Below, piece by piece: positions 24,311 to 32,695 of a stretch of DNA of 64,000 nucleotides (the stretch's first letter is position 1; every line of letters begins with the position of its first letter). The stretch spans positions 62,001-126,000 of the forward strand of contig NZ_WXVU01000005.1 of assembly GCF_009900745.1 (NCBI RefSeq), read 5' to 3'. The notes under the pieces were generated by a model that searched no databases, was not told where the DNA came from, and saw only the letters and a list, made by a program, of their open reading frames with translations. This stretch comes from Chryseobacterium sp. c4a. Lineage in GTDB: Bacteria > Bacteroidota > Bacteroidia > Flavobacteriales > Weeksellaceae. The position numbers and the translations under genes are program-made.

Positions 24311-25729
24311 ATGAAAAACAATTTATTGATTTTTACGTTTAGTTTTTTTGCTTTTCCTGCTTTTGGCTGGGCACAGTCTGCGCCGGATTTTAAAGAACTT
24401 CTGGATAGTGCAATGGTTCGGGACTCGAACCTGAAAATGCAGATTACCCAAAACAAACTTACCGATCTTGATGAACATAAATTAAAAGATATCTTTCTTC
24501 CTACTCTGGAATTAAGCGGTAAAGCAGGTTACCTTAACGGAACAGCAAGACTTACGTCCCCAGAAATTAATCTCGCTCCTTTTATCAATATTGCTGAAGG
24601 CGCTTTCAATAACAACTTCAATGTATCCGGATTTTCAGGAGTTGCTAAGGCAGAAGCTAAAATGCTTGTGTATTCCGGTGGAAAGGTAAAATACCTGAAA
24701 AAAGCCGTTGAAGAAAAGAAAAAATCTGAAGATGTCCTGCTGGAAAAATCCAGAGATGAGGTGGTAGCAAGTATTTCCAGAGCTTATGACCAACTGGCAC
24801 TTATTCATCAATCTAAAAAGGTTTTGGATGAAAGCAAAAGAAGGCTGGATATCAATAAAAAAACAGCGGATAAAGCCTTAGGATACGGTCTGATTACTCC
24901 TTACGATCACAAAAAAATTGAACTGGCTCAGGCTACTTTAAATGCAAAAGTGGTAGAATATGAAGGGAAAAAAGAATTACTGCTTACCCAGCTTTATATT
25001 TTAACGGGAATTAATAAGGAACGTCTGAGAATGATAGATCCAACCTTAACTCCTGTAGAACTTCTTGCAGCAGAAAGAGGAATAGAACAGAGAGCGGAAG
25101 TTCGAGCACTTGAACATGGAATTGCAGCAGCAGATTATAAAATAAAAGCAGAAAGAACATGGATGATTCCAAAAGTGCAGCTGATGGCCTCTGCATATTA
25201 TATCGGGCTCTATGGAAACCATATCAAAAGTTCTGAAAATATAGTACCTGCTGTTCCCATTCTTGGATATGAAGGCAAGAAACTGGATTGGAGTCCTAAT
25301 AACATCAATATTTTTCCTTTAATCACTGCCGGAGTTGGATTTAAATGGGAGATTTTTGATGGTAAAGAAGGAAAACATGCCGAAGAAACCGCTAAAGTAG
25401 GGAAAGAAGTACTGCAAAATCAAAAAGAAGATGCATTAAAGAAATTATCGCTGAATTTGGCTAATAATCAAACCAATTATGATATTGCAACAGCTCAGAT
25501 CACTTTAAAAGCTAAAGAAAAAGAATTGGCTAAAAGTGCATTGGTACAAGCTGAAAAAGAATTCAGATACGGAATGAGCAAATCATCCCAACTTATTGAT
25601 GCGGAAAACGATCTTGAAGCCTCAGAGCTGGAATACCAGAATGCGATCTTCAATCAGAGAAGAGCAGGAATAGAGCTTATGAGAGCTACTCAGGAACTGG
25701 ATATTACTAAATTTTATTTAATCCCATAA
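24311..25729 (+). CDS. TolC-family outer-membrane efflux protein
   Basis: A 472-residue outer-membrane channel component of a tripartite exporter. The signal peptide ends PAFGWA|Q. Two OEP repeats can be followed, each with long amphipathic helices (for example SRDEVVASISRAYDQLALIHQ and LNLANNQTNYDIATAQITLK). It leads a three-gene set with an HlyD-family adaptor 8 bases downstream and an ABC-2 permease, which together form an export path from the inner membrane to the outside. The substrate is not evident. Confidence 0.9.
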   Translation: MKNNLLIFTFSFFAFPAFGWAQSAPDFKELLDSAMVRDSNLKMQITQNKLTDLDEHKLKDIFLPTLELSGKAGYLNGTARLTSPEINLAPFINIAEGAFNNNFNVSGFSGVAKAEAKMLVYSGGKVKYLKKAVEEKKKSEDVLLEKSRDEVVASISRAYDQLALIHQSKKVLDESKRRLDINKKTADKALGYGLITPYDHKKIELAQATLNAKVVEYEGKKELLLTQLYILTGINKERLRMIDPTLTPVELLAAERGIEQRAEVRALEHGIAAADYKIKAERTWMIPKVQLMASAYYIGLYGNHIKSSENIVPAVPILGYEGKKLDWSPNNINIFPLITAGVGFKWEIFDGKEGKHAEETAKVGKEVLQNQKEDALKKLSLNLANNQTNYDIATAQITLKAKEKELAKSALVQAEKEFRYGMSKSSQLIDAENDLEASELEYQNAIFNQRRAGIELMRATQELDITKFYLIP

Positions 25730-25737
25730 AAATTAAA

Positions 25738-26697
25738 ATGATGCATAAAAATATAGCTATAGTCTTTGCTTCTCTGTTTTTACTGGGAAGTTGTGACAAG
25801 AAAAATGAAAAAATTAAAGAACCTGAAGGTAAAACGAAAAAAGATGTCATCTCTTTTGCTCCTAAAGTAACCGGAAGGATTTTAAAAATATATGTCTCCG
25901 AAGGACAGACGGTAAAAAAGGGAGATACCCTGGCACAGCTTGATGTTCCGGAAGTATCAGCAAAAATAGCCCAGGCTCAAGGGGCTGTTAGTGCTGCTAC
26001 AGCTCAGGAACAAATGGCTAAAAATGGAGCAACACCGGATCAGTTGAAGCAACTTCAGGCCAAATATAAAGGACTGAAAGAACAATATGAATTTGCTCAG
26101 AAATCGTATAAAAGAGCCAACAATATGTTCCGTGATAGTCTGATGTCTCCACAAGCACATGATGAAATCTATGCGAAACTTCAGGGAGCAAAAGCTCAAT
26201 ACGATGCTGTCGTTGCAGAATTAGATGATGTGAACAGAGGTACCCGTTTCGAAAAAGTAGAAATGGCCGCTGGACAGGCTTCTCAGGCAAAAGGAGCATT
26301 ACAGGAAGCTAATGTAGCGTACTCAGAAAGATATATCATTGCGACCAATGATATGGAAATTGAAACCATCAGTTTAAATCCGGGAGAATTGGCAACTGCA
26401 GGTTTTGCTTTGTTCAACGGATATATTCCTGAAAGTACTTATTTCAGATTTACAGTTCCTGAAAGTGCTATTTCAAAATACAAAAAGGGACAGAATGTAA
26501 ATATGCAGGTAGTTTACAACAAAGAAAATCTGGAAGGATCTGTTGTATACATCAAGCAGCTTACAAGATATGCAGATATTACTACCGCTTATCCTGATTA
26601 TCAGTTGCAGGATGCTGTTTACGAGATTAAAGTAAAACCTACGGATATGAATAAGGCAAAGAGTCTTTTGGTGAATGCCAATGTTATCCTGAAATAA
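25738..26697 (+). CDS. HlyD-family periplasmic adaptor lipoprotein
   Basis: A 319-residue membrane-fusion protein linking the permease to the TolC channel. Lipobox FLLGSC (Cys19), lipoyl half FAPKVTGRILKIYVSEGQTVKKGDTLAQLDVPEV, a coiled-coil hairpin to about residue 190 (AAQAQGAVSA..., KYKGLKEQYEFAQKSYKRANNMF), then the returning lipoyl half and a beta-barrel (FTVPESAISKYKKGQNVNMQV). ATGs at 25738 and 25741 both fit. Anchoring by lipid rather than a membrane helix resembles AcrA-type adaptors. Confidence 0.88.
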   Translation: MMHKNIAIVFASLFLLGSCDKKNEKIKEPEGKTKKDVISFAPKVTGRILKIYVSEGQTVKKGDTLAQLDVPEVSAKIAQAQGAVSAATAQEQMAKNGATPDQLKQLQAKYKGLKEQYEFAQKSYKRANNMFRDSLMSPQAHDEIYAKLQGAKAQYDAVVAELDDVNRGTRFEKVEMAAGQASQAKGALQEANVAYSERYIIATNDMEIETISLNPGELATAGFALFNGYIPESTYFRFTVPESAISKYKKGQNVNMQVVYNKENLEGSVVYIKQLTRYADITTAYPDYQLQDAVYEIKVKPTDMNKAKSLLVNANVILK

Positions 26698-26762
26698 TTT
26701 GAAACGAAACAGAAGGCACCTTTAGATGTGCGGCTGATCATTTAAAACATTAAAATATACAG

Positions 26763-27968
26763 ATGAAAGAATTTTTCCGTCTTTTAAAACGTGAGTTCAA
26801 ACTTTTTATCGGCAATTCTACCTTAAGAACGGTGTTCTTTTTGGCACCAGTCTTTTATGCTACCTTGCTGGGGTTTGTCTACCAAAGCGGAAAAGTTGAA
26901 AATACACCTGTATTGGTAATTGACAGAGATAATACACCATTGTCCAGTCAATTAACTGAGATGCTGGATGATAATAAGAGCATCAAAGTGATAAGATATT
27001 TACAGGAGCCTTTGAGCATCAAAGATGAGGTAATCCGTCATGAGGCAGCGGCAGTTGTTATTATTCCGTCTCGTTTTGAAGGAGATATGCTTCAGAAAAA
27101 ATATCCAGAGCTCAATGTTTATGTGAATACAGGAAACGTTTTGACAGCCAATTTTGCATCCAAAGCACTCCAGCTGACGATAGGAACTTTCTCTGCCGGA
27201 GCATCCATCAAAGCGCTACAGAAAGCAGGAATGCCTGCAGCAAAAGCTGTTACACAATATGAGCCATTTAAAACCAATTATATTACCCTTTTCAATACGA
27301 CCAGTAATTATCTTATTTTTATGTGGCCTGCTATGTTGGCCGTAGTATTACAACAGGTGATTTTATTGGCAATGGCAGTCAGTTTCGCGGCAGAGTTCCA
27401 AAGAGGTTCTTTCGTAAAAGAATATGTGAAAATGAAAAAATGGGCATTTCCTACCATGTTGATTAAGGTAATTCCTATTTGGGTATTTTCCATTCTTATT
27501 GTGAGTATCTATTATTTGATGCACATGATTTTCAAAGTGCCAATGCCGGAAGGAATACTCAATTTTATTCTTTTAACTTCTGTTTTTGTAGGTTCAGTTT
27601 CTTTCCTTGGAGTGTTTATCAGTATTCTGATCCCAGATGCGCTGAAAGCTACACAGATTCTTATGGTTATTGCTTCACCGGCGTTTATCATCAGTGGTTT
27701 TACGTGGCCTTTAAATGCGATGCCTGCATTTGTACAGTTTATCGCAAATATCATCCCACTAACCCCTTTTTTACAAGCCTTTAAAATTCTATTGATTCAA
27801 AAAGGATCTGTAGAGCTTACTTTTCCTTATCTGGAGCATTTAAGTATTCTTTTAGTCGTTTATGCTATTATAGGATGGATTGCTTTAAAGATTAAGCTTT
27901 GGTTTATTTTCAAAAAAGCAGCTCCACAGGAAATTGAAAGGGAAGGAATTTCAGAAGAAGAGGAATAA
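26763..27968 (+). CDS. ABC-2 family transporter permease
   Basis: A 401-residue inner-membrane permease. One N-terminal span is followed by a large extracytoplasmic domain (about residues 40-180) and five further spans (around NYLIFMWPAMLAVVLQQVILLA, FPTMLIKVIPIWVFSILIVSI, LLTSVFVGSVSFLGVFISIL, ILMVIASPAFIISGFTWPLN and YLEHLSILLVVYAIIGWIAL), the ABC-2 layout seen in YhhJ/YbhR-type exporters. No nucleotide-binding subunit is encoded in the operon, which ends in a strong terminator, so an ATPase must come from elsewhere. Confidence 0.88.
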   Translation: MKEFFRLLKREFKLFIGNSTLRTVFFLAPVFYATLLGFVYQSGKVENTPVLVIDRDNTPLSSQLTEMLDDNKSIKVIRYLQEPLSIKDEVIRHEAAAVVIIPSRFEGDMLQKKYPELNVYVNTGNVLTANFASKALQLTIGTFSAGASIKALQKAGMPAAKAVTQYEPFKTNYITLFNTTSNYLIFMWPAMLAVVLQQVILLAMAVSFAAEFQRGSFVKEYVKMKKWAFPTMLIKVIPIWVFSILIVSIYYLMHMIFKVPMPEGILNFILLTSVFVGSVSFLGVFISILIPDALKATQILMVIASPAFIISGFTWPLNAMPAFVQFIANIIPLTPFLQAFKILLIQKGSVELTFPYLEHLSILLVVYAIIGWIALKIKLWFIFKKAAPQEIEREGISEEEE

Positions 27969-28000
27969 GCAGTACAATTTCGATTGTATATGATTTTTAT

Positions 28001-28050
28001 AAAAGTACACGGGCAAAAATTCTTTGAATTTTTGCCCGTGTACTTTTTTC
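28001..28050. terminator. Strong hairpin terminator after the efflux operon
   Basis: A perfect 22-bp stem (AAAAGTACACGGGCAAAAAT..., 28001-28022 with 28026-28047) and a 3-base loop, flanked by A and T runs so that it can work on both strands. Confidence 0.85.
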
Positions 28051-28138
28051 ATTGAAAGAATGATGAAAATAACAAAAGCAAATAAATAGTAAATCAATAT
28101 AACTTATATTCTCAAGATTCAAATACTCTTCAATACTT

Positions 28139-28193
28139 ACACCCGTAAACTCATCAACCCGAATCTCGAATCCCGAACTCTCAATCCTGAAAC
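28139..28193. repeat. REP-like repeat (AACCCGAATCTCG core)
   Basis: This intergenic segment has the core AACCCGAATCTCG (28156-28168), whose reverse complement is exact at 58221-58233, plus AATCCTGAA, also shared with that element. The remaining spacer from 27969 to 28264 holds only the terminator and the -7 box of the next gene. Confidence 0.5.
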
Positions 28194-28233
28194 AAAAAAA
28201 TCTCTCCGCATAAAAATCAAACAAAAAAACTGA

Positions 28234-28241
28234 TATATTTG
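28234..28241 (+). promoter_or_regulatory. Candidate -7 element TATATTTG
   Basis: A TAnnTTTG match 23 bases before the ATG at 28265. No clear -33 partner is visible. Confidence 0.4.
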
Positions 28242-28264
28242 TCTGTAGTAAAAACAGATCGTAT

Positions 28265-28720
28265 ATGGAAAATGTATTTGACGCAAAAGACGCTCAAAAC
28301 TATATTGATAGGATAAACAAGCTGGTGGAAGATACTCATGGATTATGGGGAAAAATGACGGTAGATCAAATGTTGGCGCATTGTAGTGTAACGTATGAAA
28401 TGGTGTACGAACCGGAAAAACATAAAAAACCTGGAGCTATTGCCAAGTTTATTTTAAAGACTTTTGTAAAACCTAAAGTAGTAGGTGAAAAAGCATATCC
28501 GAGGGACTCCCCAACAGCTCCTCAATTCTTGGTAACAGGCAGAAAAAACTTTGACGAAGAGAAGATAAGATTAATTGGTTTTATTCAAAAAACACAACAA
28601 TTAGGAGCAGATGCATTTGATGGTAAAGAATCTTTTTCCTTTGGAAAGTTAACTTCACAAGAGTGGAATAATATGTTTGCAAAACACCTGAACCACCACC
28701 TCTCTCAATTTGGAGTTTAA
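28265..28720 (+). CDS. DUF1569 domain protein (DinB-like fold)
   Basis: A 151-residue cytoplasmic protein of the DUF1569 family, related to DinB four-helix proteins. His residues at family-typical positions occur in QMLAHCSVTYEMVYEPEKH and in the final NMFAKHLNHHLSQFGV, suited to metal binding. No substrate or pathway is known. The next gene follows after 12 bases and may be co-transcribed. Confidence 0.8.
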   Translation: MENVFDAKDAQNYIDRINKLVEDTHGLWGKMTVDQMLAHCSVTYEMVYEPEKHKKPGAIAKFILKTFVKPKVVGEKAYPRDSPTAPQFLVTGRKNFDEEKIRLIGFIQKTQQLGADAFDGKESFSFGKLTSQEWNNMFAKHLNHHLSQFGV

Positions 28721-28732
28721 AAAAATCACTAT

Positions 28733-29203
28733 ATGAAAAAACTTTTATTGCTCTTCATGCTGGCGGCCAATTTTGTATTGGGGCAAATGCCGGATATTTC
28801 AAACACTTGGCTGAATAACAGTAAACCTTATATCGGAACGATTGGAAATAAGGGACAGGAACTGAAGCTTAAAATCAATATTTCTGAGCAGAATAAAAAG
28901 AATGATCAGGAATATTTCGTTTCAGGATATTCTCTTGTAGATACCAACTATGCAAAATTTGAAGGTAAAATTTCTATTCTAAAATATAAAGATGCCAAAA
29001 AGCAAGGAACTATATTTGGTGAATATGAAATGGCAGAAGAGAATAAAGGAAAACATTCAGGAGTCTTCAAAGGACGTTTCGTTTATAATTTTAAATGGAA
29101 TAGAAAAACTGAAAAAATAGAAGGACAATATATAGAGTTAATTGGTGACTGGAAAAGCTATGATGGAACTCTTGAGCTGAAAACCCGTTTGAAAAATCAG
29201 TAA
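28733..29203 (+). CDS. Secreted protein of unknown function
   Basis: A 156-residue protein with a clear signal peptide (ends ANFVLG|Q) and a beta-rich mature part rich in Lys and Gly, ending TLELKTRLKNQ. I do not recognise a domain. The alternating pattern (ISEQNKKNDQEYFVSGYSLVD, YKDAKKQGTIFGEYEM) suggests a small beta-barrel. It follows the DUF1569 gene by 12 bases. Confidence 0.7.
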   Translation: MKKLLLLFMLAANFVLGQMPDISNTWLNNSKPYIGTIGNKGQELKLKINISEQNKKNDQEYFVSGYSLVDTNYAKFEGKISILKYKDAKKQGTIFGEYEMAEENKGKHSGVFKGRFVYNFKWNRKTEKIEGQYIELIGDWKSYDGTLELKTRLKNQ

Positions 29204-29290
29204 TTCTTTAAAAATATTTCATCTTAAATGATCGACTGATTATTAAAGACAATAATTTCTAAAAAAGGCTTTGCCATCAATTTTAAAAAT

Positions 29291-29662
29291 ATGAAACTAG
29301 GAGCATTTTCAATCAGCCTCAGTGTAAAAGATCTTCAGAAATCCAAAGACTTTTACGAGAAACTGGGATTTACAATCATGGCTGGAAGCACAGAACAAAA
29401 CTATCTGATCATGAAGAACGGATCTACTTTAATAGGTTTGTTTCAGGCAATGTTTGATGGGAATATGTTGACATTCAATCCGGGTTGGGATCAGAATGCT
29501 CAGAATCTTGAGTCTTTTGATGATGTACGTGAAATCCAACAGAGTTTAAAAGAGGGTGGGATAGAAATTGATAAAGAAGCTGATGGAAATACTTCAGGCC
29601 CGGAGCATATCTATCTGAAAGATCCGGATGGAAATATGATTCTGATCGATCAGCATAGGTAG
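29291..29662 (+). CDS. VOC-family (glyoxalase-like) protein
   Basis: A 123-residue single-module vicinal-oxygen-chelate protein: beta-alpha-beta-beta-beta pattern with LSVKDLQKSKDFYEKLGF at the start and EHIYLKDPDGNMILI at the end. Family members chelate a metal and act on glyoxal-type or aromatic substrates, or bind antibiotics. The reaction is not determinable. A second VOC gene follows 44 bases later. Confidence 0.85.
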   Translation: MKLGAFSISLSVKDLQKSKDFYEKLGFTIMAGSTEQNYLIMKNGSTLIGLFQAMFDGNMLTFNPGWDQNAQNLESFDDVREIQQSLKEGGIEIDKEADGNTSGPEHIYLKDPDGNMILIDQHR

Positions 29663-29706
29663 ACAAAATTCAAAACAAATTAAAACTTAACTCATAAAAA
29701 ACAATC

Positions 29707-30156
29707 ATGGCATCAGTAAACGTTTATTTAACATTTAATGGGAACTGCAGAGAAGCGTTCGACTTCTATAAATCAGTTTTTGGAGGAGAATATCCTTATA
29801 TCGGAACTTTTGGAGAAATGCCTCCAATGGAAGGAAAAGAACTTCCTGAAGAAGATAAGAATAAGATCATGCACGTTACCCTTCCTATTTCTAAAGAAAC
29901 AATGTTAATGGGAAGTGATACAGGCGGAGAATGGGCTTCCAACTTCAAAGAAGGAAACAATTATTCGATTTCCATTAATGCAGAATCTAAAGACGAAGCA
30001 GAGAAATTATTCAATGGTCTTTCTGCAGGGGGACAAGTGACCATGCCATTAGCAGATACATTCTGGGGTGCTTATTTTGGAATGTTTACCGATAAGTTCG
30101 GGATCAATTGGATGGTTAATTATGATGACCCTGCCAAAATGCAGCAACATCCATAA
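29707..30156 (+). CDS. PhnB-like VOC-family protein
   Basis: A 149-residue member of the PhnB/3-dmu-9_3-mt-like branch of the VOC superfamily: NVYLTFNGNCREAFDFYKSVFGGE at the start and FWGAYFGMFTDKFGINWMVNYD at the end. Biochemical role is unknown in most bacteria. It is the last gene before a clear terminator. Confidence 0.87.
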   Translation: MASVNVYLTFNGNCREAFDFYKSVFGGEYPYIGTFGEMPPMEGKELPEEDKNKIMHVTLPISKETMLMGSDTGGEWASNFKEGNNYSISINAESKDEAEKLFNGLSAGGQVTMPLADTFWGAYFGMFTDKFGINWMVNYDDPAKMQQHP

Positions 30157-30192
30157 GATTACTATTTTGTATCTTAAATATAGTTATAAGTT

Positions 30193-30219
30193 ACCGGCAG
30201 TCATACTGCCGGTTTTTTA
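30193..30219 (+). terminator. Terminator after the PhnB-like gene
   Basis: ACCGGCAGT-CAT-ACTGCCGGT is a perfect 9-bp stem with a 3-base loop followed by TTTTTT. Confidence 0.85.
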
Positions 30220-30289
30220 TTTGATATTATATTTGCATCCCGAAAATTTTTAAATTTGGATAAAGACAATAACATTAATTAAAAATAGA

Positions 30290-30685
30290 ATGATGAAATT
30301 TACCGTTGAAGATATTAAAACTGAACATCAAAAAGTGAAAAGCGGAGCAGATTTTCCACAATATATAAAAGCCATAAAAAATCTTGGAGTTTCTCATTAT
30401 ACCTCTTTTGTAGCAGATGGAAATACAGAATATTTTGACGGAAATAATGAATCTGCCCATACAGGAAGTAAGTATGATAAGCTTATCATAGCTGAAACAG
30501 TAAATCTTGAAAATTTTAAAACAAGATTAAAGCTTCATCAGCAGGGAGGTACAGATTACATCACATTCTGTAAAGACTGTGCAGAAAATGGAGTAGAGGG
30601 CTGGGTAATGGATTTGACGGCAATGACTTGTAGCTATTTTGATAATGACCGAAGAAATGTATTGGTAGAACAGATTCCGGGTTAA
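30290..30685 (+). CDS. DUF1398 (YbcV-family) protein
   Basis: A 131-residue protein of the DUF1398 family, small alpha/beta proteins often carried by phages and genomic islands. Landmarks: PQYIKAIKNLGVSHYTSFVADG, the QGGTDYITFCKDCAENGVEGWVMD stretch and a C-terminal CSYFDNDRRNVLVE. Function unknown. ATG at 30290 or 30293 are both possible. It stands alone between two spacers. Confidence 0.85.
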   Translation: MMKFTVEDIKTEHQKVKSGADFPQYIKAIKNLGVSHYTSFVADGNTEYFDGNNESAHTGSKYDKLIIAETVNLENFKTRLKLHQQGGTDYITFCKDCAENGVEGWVMDLTAMTCSYFDNDRRNVLVEQIPG

Positions 30686-30767
30686 AATAGCAGGAACTGG
30701 AACAAAGTATCAGGTTTAAAGTTATTTACTATAATAACCTTGATGTAAATCTCTCATAAAAATATAG

Positions 30768-30799
30768 TTTGCTATTATTGATTTAAAATATTAATTTTG
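30768..30799 (+). promoter_or_regulatory. Consensus Bacteroidota promoter for the DUF2490 gene
   Basis: TTTG (30768-30771), 20-base spacer, TAATTTTG (30792-30799): a full match to the -33/-7 consensus, 32 bases before the ATG at 30832. Confidence 0.7.
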
Positions 30800-30831
30800 T
30801 TAAAAACGATAGATAATAGTAATTGATAAGC

Positions 30832-31509
30832 ATGAGAAAGGTTTTTACGAAGTTGGCATTCACCGTATTGAGTTTAGGATCTGTTTTGACAATGGCACAA
30901 AAAAGTGATCTGGGTGCCTGGTATATGTATTTTGGAAATAATAAGATCAGTAAAAAACTGAATTGGCATAATGAAGTACAGTATCGAAATTTTGATGCTA
31001 TTGGAGATTTGGAACAGCTCCTGATCCGTACCGGAATTGGATATGATCTGACCGAAAACAACAATAACGTCTTATTGGGATACGGATTTATCCTGAGCCA
31101 GCCTTATGTGAAAGGAGATAAAAAAGAAAATATAGAACACCGAATCTTCCAGCAATATATTACCAAACAGAAGTTCGGACGTTTTAACCTTCAGCATCGC
31201 TATCGTTTGGAAGAACGCTTTCTGGAAGATGATTTTAGAATGAGATTCCGTTATATGATAGGATTTAATATTCCGATCACTCAAAAAGAAATGTTGCCGA
31301 AAACACTGTATGCATCGGTATACAATGAAATTTTCCTGCATTTCAACAGTCCTGTTTTTGATAGAAACAGAGTCTATGGAGCCCTGGGATATGTGATTAA
31401 TAAAAACATGCGGATTGAAGCCGGATATATGAATCAGATTCAGGAAAACAGAAACCGAGGACAAATTCAGATTGGTTTTTATAATAATATACCATTTACC
31501 AAAAACTGA
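30832..31509 (+). CDS. DUF2490 outer-membrane beta-barrel protein
   Basis: A 225-residue exported protein (signal peptide ends SVLTMA|Q) of the DUF2490 family. Alternating aromatic beta strands (KLNWHNEVQYRNFDAIGDLEQ, RFNLQHRYRLEERFLEDDFRMRFR, GQIQIGFYNNIPF at the C-terminus) indicate a small outer-membrane barrel. The frame extends to a TTG at 30823, but ATG 30832 gives the signal peptide and a standard leader. Role unknown. Confidence 0.85.
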   Translation: MRKVFTKLAFTVLSLGSVLTMAQKSDLGAWYMYFGNNKISKKLNWHNEVQYRNFDAIGDLEQLLIRTGIGYDLTENNNNVLLGYGFILSQPYVKGDKKENIEHRIFQQYITKQKFGRFNLQHRYRLEERFLEDDFRMRFRYMIGFNIPITQKEMLPKTLYASVYNEIFLHFNSPVFDRNRVYGALGYVINKNMRIEAGYMNQIQENRNRGQIQIGFYNNIPFTKN

Positions 31510-31589
31510 TTTTGACCATTTCTGAATGCGTTGATGAAAACTATTATCGAAAGAGATTAATTGAAATTTAATACAAAAAAATAACACAT

Positions 31590-32594
31590 ATGCATTCAGG
31601 AAAAAGATTTGGCGCACGGGAATTTATCAACTGGACACGCCGCAGTATTTATGCCTTAATTGTATTGGCAGCCATTCCTACAGTACTGTACTTTTTAGGA
31701 TGGAAATTTCTTTCTGTGCCCTGGCAGCCTATTGCGATCATGGGAACTGCTGTTGCTTTTATCGTAGGATTTAAAAATAATGCCAGCTACAGCAGACTTT
31801 GGGAAGCGAGGCAGATCTATGGTGCGATTATTAATGACAGCCGTAGTTTTGGATATATCCTGAGAGACTCTCTTAGAAGCAAAGATCCAAATAAAGTAAA
31901 GGAGATGTTCCTTCGTCATTATGCATGGCTTACTGCACTTAGGTTTCAGCTTAGAGAACCAAGGGTATGGGAAAATACAGGAACAGCACAGTTTGATGAG
32001 TATGCTAAAAAATATGAAATTCCGGAGAGGCTTTCTAAGCTGGATGATGAATTGAAAAAATACCTTTCAGAACAAGAACTTCAATATATTCTGGGTAAAA
32101 AGAACAGAGCAACACAATTGATGGCTAACCAAAGTAAAGAGCTGTCTGAAGCTTATGAAAAAGGAGAAATCAATGACTTTCAATGGACGCAGATTAATCA
32201 ACAGCTGGTAAAATTTACCGATAGTCAGGGAAAAGCAGAAAGAATTAAGAATTTTCCTTATCCAAGAAATTTTTCCTCCATCACAACATACCTTTTGTTG
32301 CTTTTCATTGTCTTTGTTCCTTTTGGATTATTAAAGGAGTTTGATAAACTCGGTGAAGGTTCTATGGTTGAAGGATGGACTATCTGGTTCAATATTCCTT
32401 TCTCGTTATTGGTAACATGGTGTTTCCATACCTTGGATAGTGTAGGAGAAGCATCGGTGAACCCATTTGAAGGAAGTGCTAACGATGTTCCCATTACTCA
32501 GATCAGCCGTACCATTGAAATTGATATGAGAGATATGCTGGATGAAACTGATCTTCCGCCAGCCATCACTCCAAAAAACAATATTGTGCTTTAA
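31590..32594 (+). CDS. Bestrophin-family ion channel
   Basis: A 334-residue membrane protein of the bacterial bestrophin family (YneE-like), pentameric channels for anions or cations. Membrane segments are near SIYALIVLAAIPTVLYFLGW, PIAIMGTAVAFIVGF, ITTYLLLLFIVFVPFGLL and WFNIPFSLLVTWCFHTLDSVG. Family signs include NASYSRLWEARQIYGAIINDSR and EASVNPFEGSANDVPIT. It is followed by a CPA1 antiporter gene on the same strand after 101 bases; joint ion homeostasis is a possibility. Confidence 0.9.
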   Translation: MHSGKRFGAREFINWTRRSIYALIVLAAIPTVLYFLGWKFLSVPWQPIAIMGTAVAFIVGFKNNASYSRLWEARQIYGAIINDSRSFGYILRDSLRSKDPNKVKEMFLRHYAWLTALRFQLREPRVWENTGTAQFDEYAKKYEIPERLSKLDDELKKYLSEQELQYILGKKNRATQLMANQSKELSEAYEKGEINDFQWTQINQQLVKFTDSQGKAERIKNFPYPRNFSSITTYLLLLFIVFVPFGLLKEFDKLGEGSMVEGWTIWFNIPFSLLVTWCFHTLDSVGEASVNPFEGSANDVPITQISRTIEIDMRDMLDETDLPPAITPKNNIVL

Positions 32595-32695
32595 ATTAAA
32601 AAAGATTAAGAAATCTGCTCTACCTGCGTGAGATAAAACAAACTCAGTTCAGACCATTAATCTTAACAAAAAAATACTTAAAAAACTAAATCAAA

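Noticed and set aside
28001..28047. Long perfect inverted repeat as an attachment site or mobile-element end
   Set aside because: The stem-loop with 3-base loop and A/T flanks directly after an operon is fully explained as a terminator.
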